This document shows positions 7,776 through 16,572 of a stretch of 64,000 bases of DNA, piece after piece. The position numbers and the translations under genes are program-made. Positions within the stretch are counted from its first letter, which is position 1; the number at the start of each line of letters is the position of its first letter. The stretch comes from Wansuia hejianensis (GTDB lineage: Bacteria > Bacillota > Clostridia > Lachnospirales > Lachnospiraceae). The DNA is taken from assembly GCF_014337215.1 (NCBI RefSeq), contig NZ_CP060635.1:3233501-3297500 (forward strand), given 5' to 3'. The notes under the pieces are model-generated. The model was given only the letters and a program-made list of their open reading frames with translations, had not been told where the DNA came from and ran no database searches.

Positions 7776-8735
7776 ATGGGATTAACTCCGAAAGAAAACA
7801 TGCTGAAGCTGCTGCGCCATGAGGTCCCGGAATATGTGCCGTACCAGCCGGAAGCATTTCAGATGATCCGCGCCAATGCACTTCATGAGAAGCCGCTTGG
7901 GTATGTGACCGGTTATGACTGGTTTGGCGTTCACTGGACCTGTGAAGGAGGTCTGGCCGTTCCTACAGCAGGAAGGAAGCCTGTCCTGGAGGATGTGACA
8001 GAATGGAGGGAAAAGGTAATTTTTCCGGATCTGGACCACTGGGACTGGGAGAAATATGCGGCGGAGGATTGTAAAGACAGAGATCCCTCGAAACTGACCT
8101 TCATCATCATGCCGACAGGGCCTTTCGAGCGGCTGCACGCACTGATGGGATTTGAAAATGCGCTGTGCGCCCTGCTGACTGATCCGGAGGAATGCGGGGA
8201 ATTCTTTTCCGCAGTCGTGGATTTTAAAATCAGGCAGATGTACTATCTGAAAAAATACTACCATGTGGATATCGTTCATTTCCATGACGACTGGGGTCAG
8301 CAGAGAGACCTGTTCTTTGCCCCTGATATCTGGAGAACTCTGATCAGGCCGCACATCAAGCGGGCTGTGAATGCGGCGCATGAGCTGGGAATCTATTTCA
8401 TCATGCATTCCTGCGGGAAGATTGACAGGATTGCCGGGGAGATTGCCGGATTGGAAGTGGACGTGATGGACCCCGCCCAGCCCGTCAATGATCTGGCGCG
8501 CTGGAAGAGAGAATTCGGAGATAAAGTGGCCTTCATGGGAGGGATCGACGCCCAGAATATCGTGGATAATGAATCGGTGCCTGAGGAGGAGGTCCGCGCG
8601 GAGGTGCGCAGGAAGATCAATCTGCTGGCTCCCGGCGGCGGATACATACCATTTGCAGTATCCATGTCACCGCGTAATGCCATTGTGCTGGACGAGATAA
8701 AAAAATACGGGGCGGAATTCTACAAGAAGAATTAA
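7776..8735 (+). CDS. UroD-fold (MtaA/CmuA-like) protein 3
   Basis: 319 residues, starting directly at the family motif GLTPKENMLKLLRHEVPEYVPY. HFHDDWGQQ lies near 168-176 and MHSCGK gives H211 and C213. The C-terminal half has the conserved MGGIDAQNIVDNE and LAPGGGYIPFAVSMSP blocks, but no late cysteine in the position used as third ligand by MtaA-type enzymes. The GGGGAGGAA ribosome site overlaps the end of the preceding gene. Because its partner 2 has late cysteines and a different C-terminus, the two are not recent duplicates; a heteromeric or sequential role is conceivable. Confidence 0.82.
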   Translation: MGLTPKENMLKLLRHEVPEYVPYQPEAFQMIRANALHEKPLGYVTGYDWFGVHWTCEGGLAVPTAGRKPVLEDVTEWREKVIFPDLDHWDWEKYAAEDCKDRDPSKLTFIIMPTGPFERLHALMGFENALCALLTDPEECGEFFSAVVDFKIRQMYYLKKYYHVDIVHFHDDWGQQRDLFFAPDIWRTLIRPHIKRAVNAAHELGIYFIMHSCGKIDRIAGEIAGLEVDVMDPAQPVNDLARWKREFGDKVAFMGGIDAQNIVDNESVPEEEVRAEVRRKINLLAPGGGYIPFAVSMSPRNAIVLDEIKKYGAEFYKKN

Positions 8736-8768
8736 ATACTATCAAACAATATGTGAGGAGGGTTTGCT

Positions 8769-9941
8769 ATGAGCGAACAAACAAAACCGAAATATGGAGT
8801 AATGGTACAGGTGACATCCCTTGTCGTGGCGCTCCTGATGTACACGACCAGTATGACAACGCCTGCCCTTTCTGCGATTGCGGGAGCTTTTCCGGATGCA
8901 TCGGCAGAGACAATTAAACTGATTTCTTCCATACCGTCCCTGATGCTGTGTATTTTCTCACTGGTATCAGGCTGGATGACCACAAAGCTGTCCATTAAGA
9001 AATGTGTGCTGATTGCCAGCGGGCTGATTTTCGTAGGCATTCTGCCATCTTTCTTCGGAGGAATTGAATTTATTATCTTTACGCGTGTGATTTTTGGAGC
9101 CGGCTACGGGCTGATTTTCCCGCTGGCGTCGGCCGTTGTTACTGATCTGTTTGAGGGAGCCAAGAAGGACACCATGATGGGCTGGAAGAGTGCGATCGGC
9201 GCTCTGGCCGGCGTTGTGTTCCAGACGCTGGGCGGTATCCTCACGGCTTATAGCTGGAGATATGCGTTCCTCGGCTTTCTGCTGGTAATCCCGATTGTAA
9301 TCATGGTCTTGATTTTCCTGCCCGATACAGGCGTACAGGCGAAGGCCGGAGGCAAGGCGGACGGAAAGTTCACCAAGGGGCTGGCGATCTGTGCAATTGT
9401 TGGATTTCTTCTGAATACTGTACAGTTTTCATTCATGCAGGATATGTCCTTTGTAGTGACGGGAGAGAATTTCGGCGCTGCTCTGGATGCGGCCAATGTG
9501 CTGAGCACTTTTACTGCTTTTTCCTTTATTGCCGGTTTGATCTATGTACTGTTTGCAAAACTGTTTAAGAGATTTACGCCGGTTGTGGCGATCCTCCTGG
9601 TAGGAATCGCATTTGCAGTTGCGGTAGCTGCTCCGTCTCTGCCGGTTCTGTTTGTGGCGGCGGCTATTTTTGGACTGGGCTTTGGTTTTACGAACCCGGC
9701 GCTTACGCTGAAGGCAGCGTCTTCTGTGACGAATCCTTCCAAGACTCCGATGGCGATTTCCATTTACGTGTGCGCCACAGGCGTTGGACAATTCCTGTCC
9801 GCCTATGTGCTGAAATTTATCACCAATACGCTGAATCTGACTGCTATCCGCGCCGACTGGCAGGTAGCCAGCATCGCGATCATAATCGGATGTGTGATCG
9901 GATTTGTGGCGCTGGCAGTAACGGGTAAGAAGAAAGCATAA
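8769..9941 (+). CDS. MFS transporter
   Basis: 390 residues with about 12 transmembrane segments. The N-terminus MSEQTKPKYGVMVQVTSLVV leads into helix 1, and the helix 2-3 loop SGWMTTKLSIKKC resembles the MFS signature region. A basic-rich break around AGGKADGKFTKG separates the two halves. Sandwiched between UroD-like 3 and 4 with short gaps (33 and 38 bases) and good ribosome sites, it is probably the uptake or efflux carrier for this operon's substrate. Substrate not predictable. Confidence 0.82.
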   Translation: MSEQTKPKYGVMVQVTSLVVALLMYTTSMTTPALSAIAGAFPDASAETIKLISSIPSLMLCIFSLVSGWMTTKLSIKKCVLIASGLIFVGILPSFFGGIEFIIFTRVIFGAGYGLIFPLASAVVTDLFEGAKKDTMMGWKSAIGALAGVVFQTLGGILTAYSWRYAFLGFLLVIPIVIMVLIFLPDTGVQAKAGGKADGKFTKGLAICAIVGFLLNTVQFSFMQDMSFVVTGENFGAALDAANVLSTFTAFSFIAGLIYVLFAKLFKRFTPVVAILLVGIAFAVAVAAPSLPVLFVAAAIFGLGFGFTNPALTLKAASSVTNPSKTPMAISIYVCATGVGQFLSAYVLKFITNTLNLTAIRADWQVASIAIIIGCVIGFVALAVTGKKKA

Positions 9942-9979
9942 GACTTTGCGGCGCAGACTGCGCTGTGGGAGGTAAGAGA

Positions 9980-11020
9980 ATGATAACTGCAAGAGAGAAC
10001 ATATTGAAAGCTTACCGCCATGAGAAGACGGAATGGGTGCCCTCCCAGGTATTGGATCAGAATACTTGTCTGCCAACCTGTGTGCCGGAGGGGCCGGCAG
10101 GATATGGGACAACGATCGATGCCTTTGGTGTATCCTGGACCTTTGAACAGGGAATGCCGGGGCCCATGGTGACTGTGGGAACGAAGCTCCTGGAAGATAT
10201 CGGCCGGTGGCGGGACGTGGTGAAATTTCCAGATCCGGCTTCCTATGACTGGGAAGGCGGAGCGTCCAGGGATACGGCCGCCTGGGACAGAGAACATAAG
10301 ATACAGAGCGTAATCGTGGTGGACGGCCTGTTTGAACAGCTGCATGCGATGACGGGGATTGAAGACGCCCTGTGCTATCTGCTCACTGATCCGGAAGAAA
10401 CGTATGAGCTTCTGGGAGCCATAGCGGATTACCGGATTCGGGAAATGGAGCTGATCGCCCGTTATTATAAGCCTGATAAAATTCAGATGCATGACGATTA
10501 CGGTACAAATAACCGGATGTTTATGGCGCTGGATACCTGGAGAGAGCTGATTAAGCCCCATCTGAAGCGGATCATTGACGCAGTCCACGGGCTGGGAATG
10601 ATCTATGAGCATCATTCCTGCGGCTATGTGGCGCCTATGATTGAAGATTTCATAGAACTGGGAATCGACGGTCTGAATCCGCTGCAGCTGACCAATGATC
10701 CTTATGAGTTGAAGAATCAATACGGTGACCGGCTGTGCTTTGTGGGAGGATTTGACAACCAGGGCGTTCTGGACCGCCAGGGGGCTACCTATCAGGAGCG
10801 ATATGAGGAAATCATGTACCGTATCAAGCTGATGGCACCGGGAGGCGGCTGGGTAGCCCATCCGACGATGGTCGATCCCACCATCAGTGAACCGCTGATC
10901 GATGCTCTGTATGAATACAATGCTCCCCTGTGGGAAAAAGCGGGATATACTCCGCCTCCGAAGCCTGCAGCGCCTAAGAAAACTGCTTATGCCCAGGCGG
11001 ATTCGGAAAAGAAAGGATAG
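9980..11020 (+). CDS. UroD-fold (MtaA/CmuA-like) protein 4
   Basis: 346 residues. The start TARENILKAYRHEKTEWVPS is set by GGGAGGTAAG just upstream; a GTG at 9965 overlaps that ribosome site and is less likely. MHDDYGTN occurs near 170-177, HHSCGY gives H212 and C214, and VGGFDNQGVLDRQ and MAPGGGWVAHPTM follow. It ends in a charged, proline-rich tail (PPPKPAAPKK) unlike its paralogs. Last gene of the 6708-11020 operon. Same uncertain reaction as the others; the intact His-x-Cys suggests a metal-dependent enzyme. Confidence 0.82.
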   Translation: MITARENILKAYRHEKTEWVPSQVLDQNTCLPTCVPEGPAGYGTTIDAFGVSWTFEQGMPGPMVTVGTKLLEDIGRWRDVVKFPDPASYDWEGGASRDTAAWDREHKIQSVIVVDGLFEQLHAMTGIEDALCYLLTDPEETYELLGAIADYRIREMELIARYYKPDKIQMHDDYGTNNRMFMALDTWRELIKPHLKRIIDAVHGLGMIYEHHSCGYVAPMIEDFIELGIDGLNPLQLTNDPYELKNQYGDRLCFVGGFDNQGVLDRQGATYQERYEEIMYRIKLMAPGGGWVAHPTMVDPTISEPLIDALYEYNAPLWEKAGYTPPPKPAAPKKTAYAQADSEKKG

Positions 11021-11048
11021 GCAGCATTAGCTGCTAATAGAGATTTTA

Positions 11049-11092
11049 GAGAGCTTCCGGTTAAAACCCTCTTTTAGCCGGAGGCTCTCTTT
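11049..11092 (+). terminator. Intrinsic terminator of the UroD-like 2-4 operon
   Basis: GAGAGCTTCCGG pairs with CCGGAGGCTCTC (one mismatch), extended inward by TTAAAA / TTTTA, and followed by TTT. It lies 28 bases past the UroD-like 4 stop. Confidence 0.75.
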
Positions 11093-11132
11093 GATGAAAC
11101 TTCATAGTTTATTCCAGTGAATCTTCTGACGA

Positions 11133-11161
11133 TTGAAAATAAATCACTCATATGATAGAAT
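11133..11161 (+). promoter_or_regulatory. Probable promoter of PucR-type regulator 2
   Basis: TTGAAA (11133-11138), a 17-base spacer and TAGAAT (11156-11161), the same -10 hexamer as for regulator 1. About 95 bases upstream of the start; no clear operator was seen. Confidence 0.45.
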
Positions 11162-11256
11162 TGAACGTGTATTATAAAGAGAAAACAGTATAGTCAGGTG
11201 TCGATGCATGAAGCGGTGTACAGAAACACGCGGGAAGGAAATGAAGGAGACGTTTT

Positions 11257-12763
11257 ATGAAATTAAATTTATGGATTGTGGCTAATTGTTTACACGCGCT
11301 GGAACCGGTTATTTCCGTCCCCCGGGATGCGCCGGCAGTTTTGATTGGCGCCAGGACAATTTACGTTCCCCGGTGTGCCTACGTATATCAGAAGAAATCG
11401 GACGTGTTCGTAGATGCCGGAAAAGAAGGAGGGTATTTGATCTTTGAGAATATGAATTTCAGAGAGGTCCTGGAAATGGTACAGTTTACGTTCGACTTCT
11501 ATAGTGGCTGGGAAGATAAGCTCAGCGAAGCGGCGGAGAAGATGGACTATAAGCAGATCATAGATCAGAGCTGGTCGGTCTTTAAAAATCCGATGATGCT
11601 TTTGGACGCGGGCAATAACCTGATGGCGATGAGTGCGCAGTACCGGGATGATGAGGTCAATGAGGACTGGAAATATATGGCCCGCCATAAGCGCAGTTCC
11701 CTGGAGGTCCAGCAGTTTTTAATTGAAAATGGTGCGCCATACGATTATTATATGAATGACAAGTCCAGGATTTTTCATTTGAAAACTCCCTGGATTAATG
11801 GAAAAGAGCTGTCCGTTGCGATTTTTTACCAGTATGTGCAGTACGGGCGGCTGAACATAGTGGAGAAGGACCGGGAGCTGAATCCCGGGGATTTACTGAT
11901 GGCGGATCATCTCGTCGGCTATCTGGCAGAAATTCTGGGGAGGACCAGCAACCAGAATCAGCTGAGCGACAGCTTTGCTTCCGTGTACATGAAGCTGCTC
12001 ACTAAGGAAAGGGTGAGCGGGGAGGAGCTGGAGTATTGGAAGAAAACTTCAGGATGGCTGCGGAAAAAAAAGTATCGCGTTGTCGTTTGCCAGAACGACG
12101 CCAAAGCAGTTGACAGGAACCGGCGCCGTAGTGTGGAGAACTTGATCCGGAGCTGTTTTGGGGACAATGGGGGTATCGTTCTGATAAAGGATAAAATTTC
12201 TTTTTTGCTGATTGACCAGAGCGAGAAGGAGGTTGCGGATAAATGGAAACGTCTGTTGGATTTTTCGGAACGGTTTCATCTGAAAGTCGGCGTCAGCCTT
12301 GTGGTTCGTGATATCAGCAGGCTGTATTGTTACTACGACCAGGGTGTAAAAGCTCTGGAATGGGGGAAAACAAAGGGTAGAACGGATGTTCGGGGGGGGG
12401 GGGGGTAAAGCGACCCCCTTACCGAATCTTTATCATTTTTATAATTATGCGGTGGATTATATACTCAGCGTCCGGGATATGGAACTGGCCCGGTATGCCT
12501 GCCAGGTGGATATCAATAATCTGTGGGAAGAAGGAAAGCCGGACGGGGGCGAACGTGTCGAGACGCTGAGGGCGTATCTGAGTAATGAGCGTTCTTTGGT
12601 GAAAGCGGCGAACGAGCTTTTCATCCACAGGAATACGCTGGTATACCGGGTTAATAAAATTCTGGAAACTTTGCTGTGCGACCTGGATGATTCCTATACC
12701 AGGGAATACATGCAGCTGTCTATCCGGGTGCTGCGGTTGTACTATATGATAAATAATAAATAA
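11257..12763 (+). CDS. PucR-type regulator 2, interrupted by a 14-G tract (phase-variable or frameshifted)
   Basis: Paralog of the 5039 regulator: LNLWIVANCLHALEP start, DFYSGWEDKL, SAQYRDDEV. The start at 11257 lies after AAGGAGACG. Reading stops at TAA 12406-12408, directly after C-G14 (12391-12405). In the +1 frame the protein continues as KATPLPNLYHFYNYAVDYILS to the HTH_30 end (NERSLVKAANELFIHRNTLVYRVNKI) and a stop at 12761-12763. Thirteen G (or sixteen) would restore one protein of about 501 residues, like its paralog. As written, it gives a 383-residue product without DNA-binding domain. G-tracts of this length slip readily, so on/off switching is plausible; an assembly or sequencing error is the main alternative. 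Confidence 0.8.
12392..12405 (+). repeat. Homopolymeric G14 tract inside a regulator gene
   Basis: Fourteen consecutive G bases; no other homopolymer of this length was noticed in the window. It lies between the sensory region and the DNA-binding domain, so changing length by one or two bases switches the HTH on or off. Confidence 0.9.
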
Positions 12764-12780
12764 AGGATGTTTCTGCCACG

Positions 12781-12832
12781 ATAACAGGCGGATGGTTTGT
12801 GATAATTGCACAAACCATCCGCCTATTATTGT
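12781..12832 (+). terminator. Hairpin terminator after PucR-type regulator 2
   Basis: ATAACAGGCGGATGGTTTGTG pairs with CACAAACCATCCGCC plus TATTAT, 17 bases past the stop. The U-run is weak (TATTATTG). The rest of the gap to 13012 is A/T-rich and holds a TATAAT (12943-12948) without a good -35 box, probably part of the promoter of the ABC operon. Confidence 0.6.
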
Positions 12833-13011
12833 AAATAAACATACAAAATGCAGAATCCATTCGTATGAAGAGTACAAAAAATTAAATAATAATTGTAAAA
12901 ATCATGTATTTCCAGGACGTAGTAAGACAAAATGCTGAATGTTATAATTCTGATAAATGATACAGATCAGGCAGAGAATTCATAATTTAGATGTGTTTTG
13001 GAGGAGGTAAG

Positions 13012-14538
13012 ATGGAAAAGTATTTGGAATTTAAAAATGTTAAGAAATCTTTTCCTGGCGTTATGGCGTTAAAAGGCGTAAGTTTCCGGGCTGACGCAGG
13101 GCGCGTGATGGCGCTGCTGGGGGAAAACGGCGCCGGAAAATCCACACTGCTTAAGGTTATGTCCGGCGATCTGCAGCCGGAAGAAGGGGAAATAATTATT
13201 TCCGGTGAGAGTAAGAAATTTGCTTCGCCGCGTGATGCCATAGATACGGGTATCAGCGTAATTTATCAGGAACGTCAGAGTGTGCCGGAGCTGAGCGTGA
13301 TGGAAAATGTATTTTCAGGTGACTTGCCTCTGACAAAACTCGGATTTATAGACAAGAAAAAAATGCGTGAAGAAACGCAGAAGATCATTGATAAATTCGA
13401 TCTGCCCATACATCCTTCGGATAAAGTAGGAATGCTTTCAGTTGCTCATCAGCAGATGGTTGAAATCATGAAGTCCTATCGCAGGAATTCTGAAATTATT
13501 GCTTTTGATGAACCGACCTCCAGTCTGGCAGACCATGAAGTAGTCAAGCTGTTTGAGCTCATTAGAGAACTGAAAAAAGAAGGTAAGATTATTTTATACG
13601 TATCTCACCGCATGGCGGAAATCTTTGAGATCTGCGATGACATTGTAGTGTTCAAGGATGGAGCCCATGTAAAGGACTTCGACGCACATTCAGTAAAAGA
13701 AGATGAACTGATCAGCGCCATGGTTGGCCGGGACATCGGAGATGTCTTCTCAACATTGTCCAGAAACACCAAATTTGGGGATGTTTTACTGGAAGCGAAG
13801 GGAATGGGATCGTCCAAGATACATAATATCAGCTTTCAGCTGCGTGCAGGCGAGGTAATCGGGTTTGCCGGATTGGTAGGAGCCGGAAGAACGGAAACCG
13901 TACGCGCCCTGTTTGGCGCGGATAAGCTCACGGAAGGTGAGATTTATCTGGAAGGGAAAAAAGTGATCTTTAAATCTCCGGCGGATGCCATCAGGGAAGG
14001 CATTGCTTTCTGCCCTGAGGACAGAAAAGCGCAGGGCCTCATCCTGCACAGCACCGTGCGTGAGAATATCAGTGTGCCGGTTTTGAAGAAAATACGCGGA
14101 GGTTCTGTTTTCCTGAACAGAGCGGAAGAGAAAAAGCTGGCGGATACGGCTGTGGAAAAATACAGCATTAAGACGCCTACCATAGAGAAGAAATGTGTGG
14201 AGCTTTCTGGCGGCAATCAGCAGAAAGTGATCCTGGGGCGCTGGACCAGTGAGAAGATGCCGGTTAAGGTTTTGATTCTGGACGAACCCACAAAAGGCAT
14301 CGACGTGGGAACCAAGGCAGAGATTTATCAGACTATCTGTAACTTCGCAAAGGAAGGAATTGGAATTATTTTTATTTCCAGCGAGCTGCCGGAGGTACTG
14401 GGTATTTCGGACCGTCTGTATGTTATGCGCGAAGGACACATAACCGGATGCCTGGACAGGAACGAGGCGACTGAGGAAAGTATACTTACGCTGGCAATGA
14501 GCGATACAGATAATCAGAATGGCGGTGAGGGGAAATGA
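13012..14538 (+). CDS. Ribose/galactoside-type ABC importer, fused double ATPase subunit (RbsA/MglA-like)
   Basis: 508 residues with two nucleotide-binding domains. NBD1 has Walker A GENGAGKST near 40 and a FDEPTSSLAD Walker B. NBD2 has the degenerate Walker A GLVGAGRTE and the strong signature LSGGNQQKVILGRW, then LDEPTKGID. This unequal pair is typical of carbohydrate-uptake class 2 ATPases (RbsA, MglA, XylG). The ATG at 13012 follows GGAGGAGG. The next gene starts within its stop (ATGA, 14535). It powers import with the two permeases and the lipoprotein downstream. First gene of a very long, same-strand series reaching at least to 32743. Confidence 0.9.
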   Translation: MEKYLEFKNVKKSFPGVMALKGVSFRADAGRVMALLGENGAGKSTLLKVMSGDLQPEEGEIIISGESKKFASPRDAIDTGISVIYQERQSVPELSVMENVFSGDLPLTKLGFIDKKKMREETQKIIDKFDLPIHPSDKVGMLSVAHQQMVEIMKSYRRNSEIIAFDEPTSSLADHEVVKLFELIRELKKEGKIILYVSHRMAEIFEICDDIVVFKDGAHVKDFDAHSVKEDELISAMVGRDIGDVFSTLSRNTKFGDVLLEAKGMGSSKIHNISFQLRAGEVIGFAGLVGAGRTETVRALFGADKLTEGEIYLEGKKVIFKSPADAIREGIAFCPEDRKAQGLILHSTVRENISVPVLKKIRGGSVFLNRAEEKKLADTAVEKYSIKTPTIEKKCVELSGGNQQKVILGRWTSEKMPVKVLILDEPTKGIDVGTKAEIYQTICNFAKEGIGIIFISSELPEVLGISDRLYVMREGHITGCLDRNEATEESILTLAMSDTDNQNGGEGK

Positions 14539-15476
14539 AAAAACGAATTAGTACAAAAATGCTGGTGCTGCTGTGCCTGTTAATTGGCGAAATTGTGATT
14601 TTCGGGATCATTTCCGGCGGCAAGCTTCTGTCAGTCAACAATATCAGAAATATTTTGGAATCAACCACGACGGTTTCTCTTCTGGCAATCGGTTCAGCCC
14701 TGCTGATGATTTCCGGTGAAATTGACCTTTCTCTGGGGGCTGTCGGGACGCTGGGCGCCCTGGTTGTGGCGTATTGCATGCAGGCGGGGCTGCCCTGGCT
14801 GCCCGCCCTGTTAATCGGCGTCCTGATTGGCGTGGTATGCGGAGCCTGCACAGCGGCGCTGGTGAATTTTTTAAATATTCCGTCATTTGTGGCGACACTG
14901 GCAATGGCTTCCATTGCCCAGGGCTTTGGCTCCATGGTATGCGGCGGGTCCCAGATTAGCGTTAAGAATAAAGTCATCAGAACGCTGGGCAGCGGCAAAC
15001 TGTTTGACTATTTACCGTATGCGCTGATTATTTCCCTTGTGCTGCTGTTAGTTTACGGCATCATGCTCAAGAAGACAGCCTTCGGAAGAAGTATTTACAT
15101 GGTGGGCGGCAACAGAGAAGCTTCCAGGCTCTGCGGCCTGAATCCGAAACGGGTTTCTTTTACGCTGTTTATCAATGCCGCTATCCTGGCTACGCTGGTG
15201 GCCGGCAAACTGAAGATTGCGAACCCCCGGCTGACAACGCTGTGCCAGTTTGACGGCCTGACCGCAGCGATCCTGGGCGGTGTGTCCTTGGGGGGCGGTA
15301 CCGGCGGAATGGGCGGGACCCTGATAGGTATCCTGATTCTGAACTGCTTTGATAACGCAACGACGGTCGTTGGAATGAACTCCTACTGGCAGACAATCGC
15401 AAAAGGCCTGCTTCTGATTGTTGCTTTGTTCGTTGATTTCCTGATCTCTACCAGAGATCGGGATAAGGTTAAGTGA
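14535..15476 (+). CDS. Ribose-type ABC transporter permease 1 (RbsC/BPD_transp_2)
   Basis: 313 residues with about eight to ten membrane segments. The signature LLMISGEIDLSLGAVGTLGA matches the RbsC pattern, in which a GGIDLSVG-like motif follows helix 2-3, and ILGGVSLGGGTGGMGGTLIG matches the conserved C-terminal glycine-rich motif. Start overlaps the ATPase stop by 4 bases. Forms the channel with permease 2; the pair is probably a heterodimer, because both differ throughout. Confidence 0.88.
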   Translation: MKKRISTKMLVLLCLLIGEIVIFGIISGGKLLSVNNIRNILESTTTVSLLAIGSALLMISGEIDLSLGAVGTLGALVVAYCMQAGLPWLPALLIGVLIGVVCGACTAALVNFLNIPSFVATLAMASIAQGFGSMVCGGSQISVKNKVIRTLGSGKLFDYLPYALIISLVLLLVYGIMLKKTAFGRSIYMVGGNREASRLCGLNPKRVSFTLFINAAILATLVAGKLKIANPRLTTLCQFDGLTAAILGGVSLGGGTGGMGGTLIGILILNCFDNATTVVGMNSYWQTIAKGLLLIVALFVDFLISTRDRDKVK

Positions 15477-15500
15477 CAGGAGAAGGGGGTAAATATAAAA

Positions 15501-16469
15501 ATGAAAATACAAAACAATCGGTTAAAAAACCTGCTTAGAAATAATACGTTTATCATGCTGCTGGTAGCAATAGCAGTCATTGTGTTCTTCTTCTTCATCA
15601 ACAAGAATTACCTTTCGCTTGCGAATATCCAGACGGTGCTGCTGACCATATCCTTTGACGGCTTGCTGACGCTGGGCGCCGCGCTGGTATTGATCGGCGG
15701 CAACGTGGACCTTTCTACAGGAGCGGTCGCCTGCTTCTCCGGATGCCTGTTCGGACTTGCCTGCAACGCGGGAATCCCCTGGGGTATTGCGCTTGCGCTG
15801 GGCATCCTGGTTGGACTGATCCTTGGCCTGATTAATGCGCTGCTGATCAATGAACTGAAGTTCATGAGCTTCATCTCCACTCTGGCAGTAGCGCAGGTAT
15901 ACAGAGGTTTCGTAGATTATTGGCTGACAGGAAGAAATATTCAGATCACCAACCCGGGAGTACGTGTGCTGGGCGCCACCATTGCCGGCATTCCGGTGGC
16001 ATTTCTCATTTTTATAATCGTGCTGATTGTGTATGCGGTCATTCTGAATACGCGGAGAGTCGGCCGCTCCATCTATCTGATCGGCGGCAACGCGGAAGCA
16101 GCCCGTCTGAGCGGCGTCAATCCGAAAAAGATGTCATATTTCATTTATATTAATTCTGCATTTGTCTGCGCGCTGGCCGGAATCATCTGGACCTGCCGCA
16201 TGCATACCATAGCTACCACGACAGGGACCGGAGGAGAGACAAACGCGCTGACGGCGGCCGTACTCGGCGGCGTATCCTTCATGGGCGGGGTAGGAGGCGC
16301 AGGCGCCTGTTTTGTAGGTGTTTTCCTGCTGGATTTCTTCAATTCCGGCCTGACGGCAGTGGGATTCCCGGCCTACTGGCAGATTGTCGCAAAGGGTGCT
16401 CTCCTGATCCTGGCTTTGACAATTGATTTCCTGGTTAACCGGAGTAAACAGAAGAAATTAAAAGGATGA
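15501..16469 (+). CDS. Ribose-type ABC transporter permease 2 (RbsC/BPD_transp_2)
   Basis: 322 residues of the same family as the preceding gene. ALVLIGGNVDLSTGAVACFSG replaces the RbsC GGIDLS motif, and VLGGVSFMGGVGGAGACFVG is near the C-terminus. The start MKIQNNRLKNLLRNNTF follows AGGAGAAGGGGG. Both permeases carry RSIYxxGGNxEAxRLxGxNPKxxx, the coupling region for the ATPase. Likely partner of permease 1 in an ATPase-P1-P2-binding protein importer. Confidence 0.88.
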   Translation: MKIQNNRLKNLLRNNTFIMLLVAIAVIVFFFFINKNYLSLANIQTVLLTISFDGLLTLGAALVLIGGNVDLSTGAVACFSGCLFGLACNAGIPWGIALALGILVGLILGLINALLINELKFMSFISTLAVAQVYRGFVDYWLTGRNIQITNPGVRVLGATIAGIPVAFLIFIIVLIVYAVILNTRRVGRSIYLIGGNAEAARLSGVNPKKMSYFIYINSAFVCALAGIIWTCRMHTIATTTGTGGETNALTAAVLGGVSFMGGVGGAGACFVGVFLLDFFNSGLTAVGFPAYWQIVAKGALLILALTIDFLVNRSKQKKLKG

Positions 16470-16498
16470 CCGGTTAATTGTGATTTGCAAGAGCTTTA

Positions 16499-16535
16499 AC
16501 GGACTGCGTTTGAGACGGCTCGGAACACAGTCCGT
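16499..16535 (+). other. Stem-loop between permease 2 and the binding protein
   Basis: ACGGACTG pairs with CAGTCCGT across a 21-base loop with no T-run. Such intercistronic hairpins often stabilise the mRNA end so that the binding protein is made in excess; that role is inferred. Confidence 0.45.
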
Positions 16536-16572
16536 AGGGGCATAAATTAATATCTATAGGAGGAAAAAAGGT

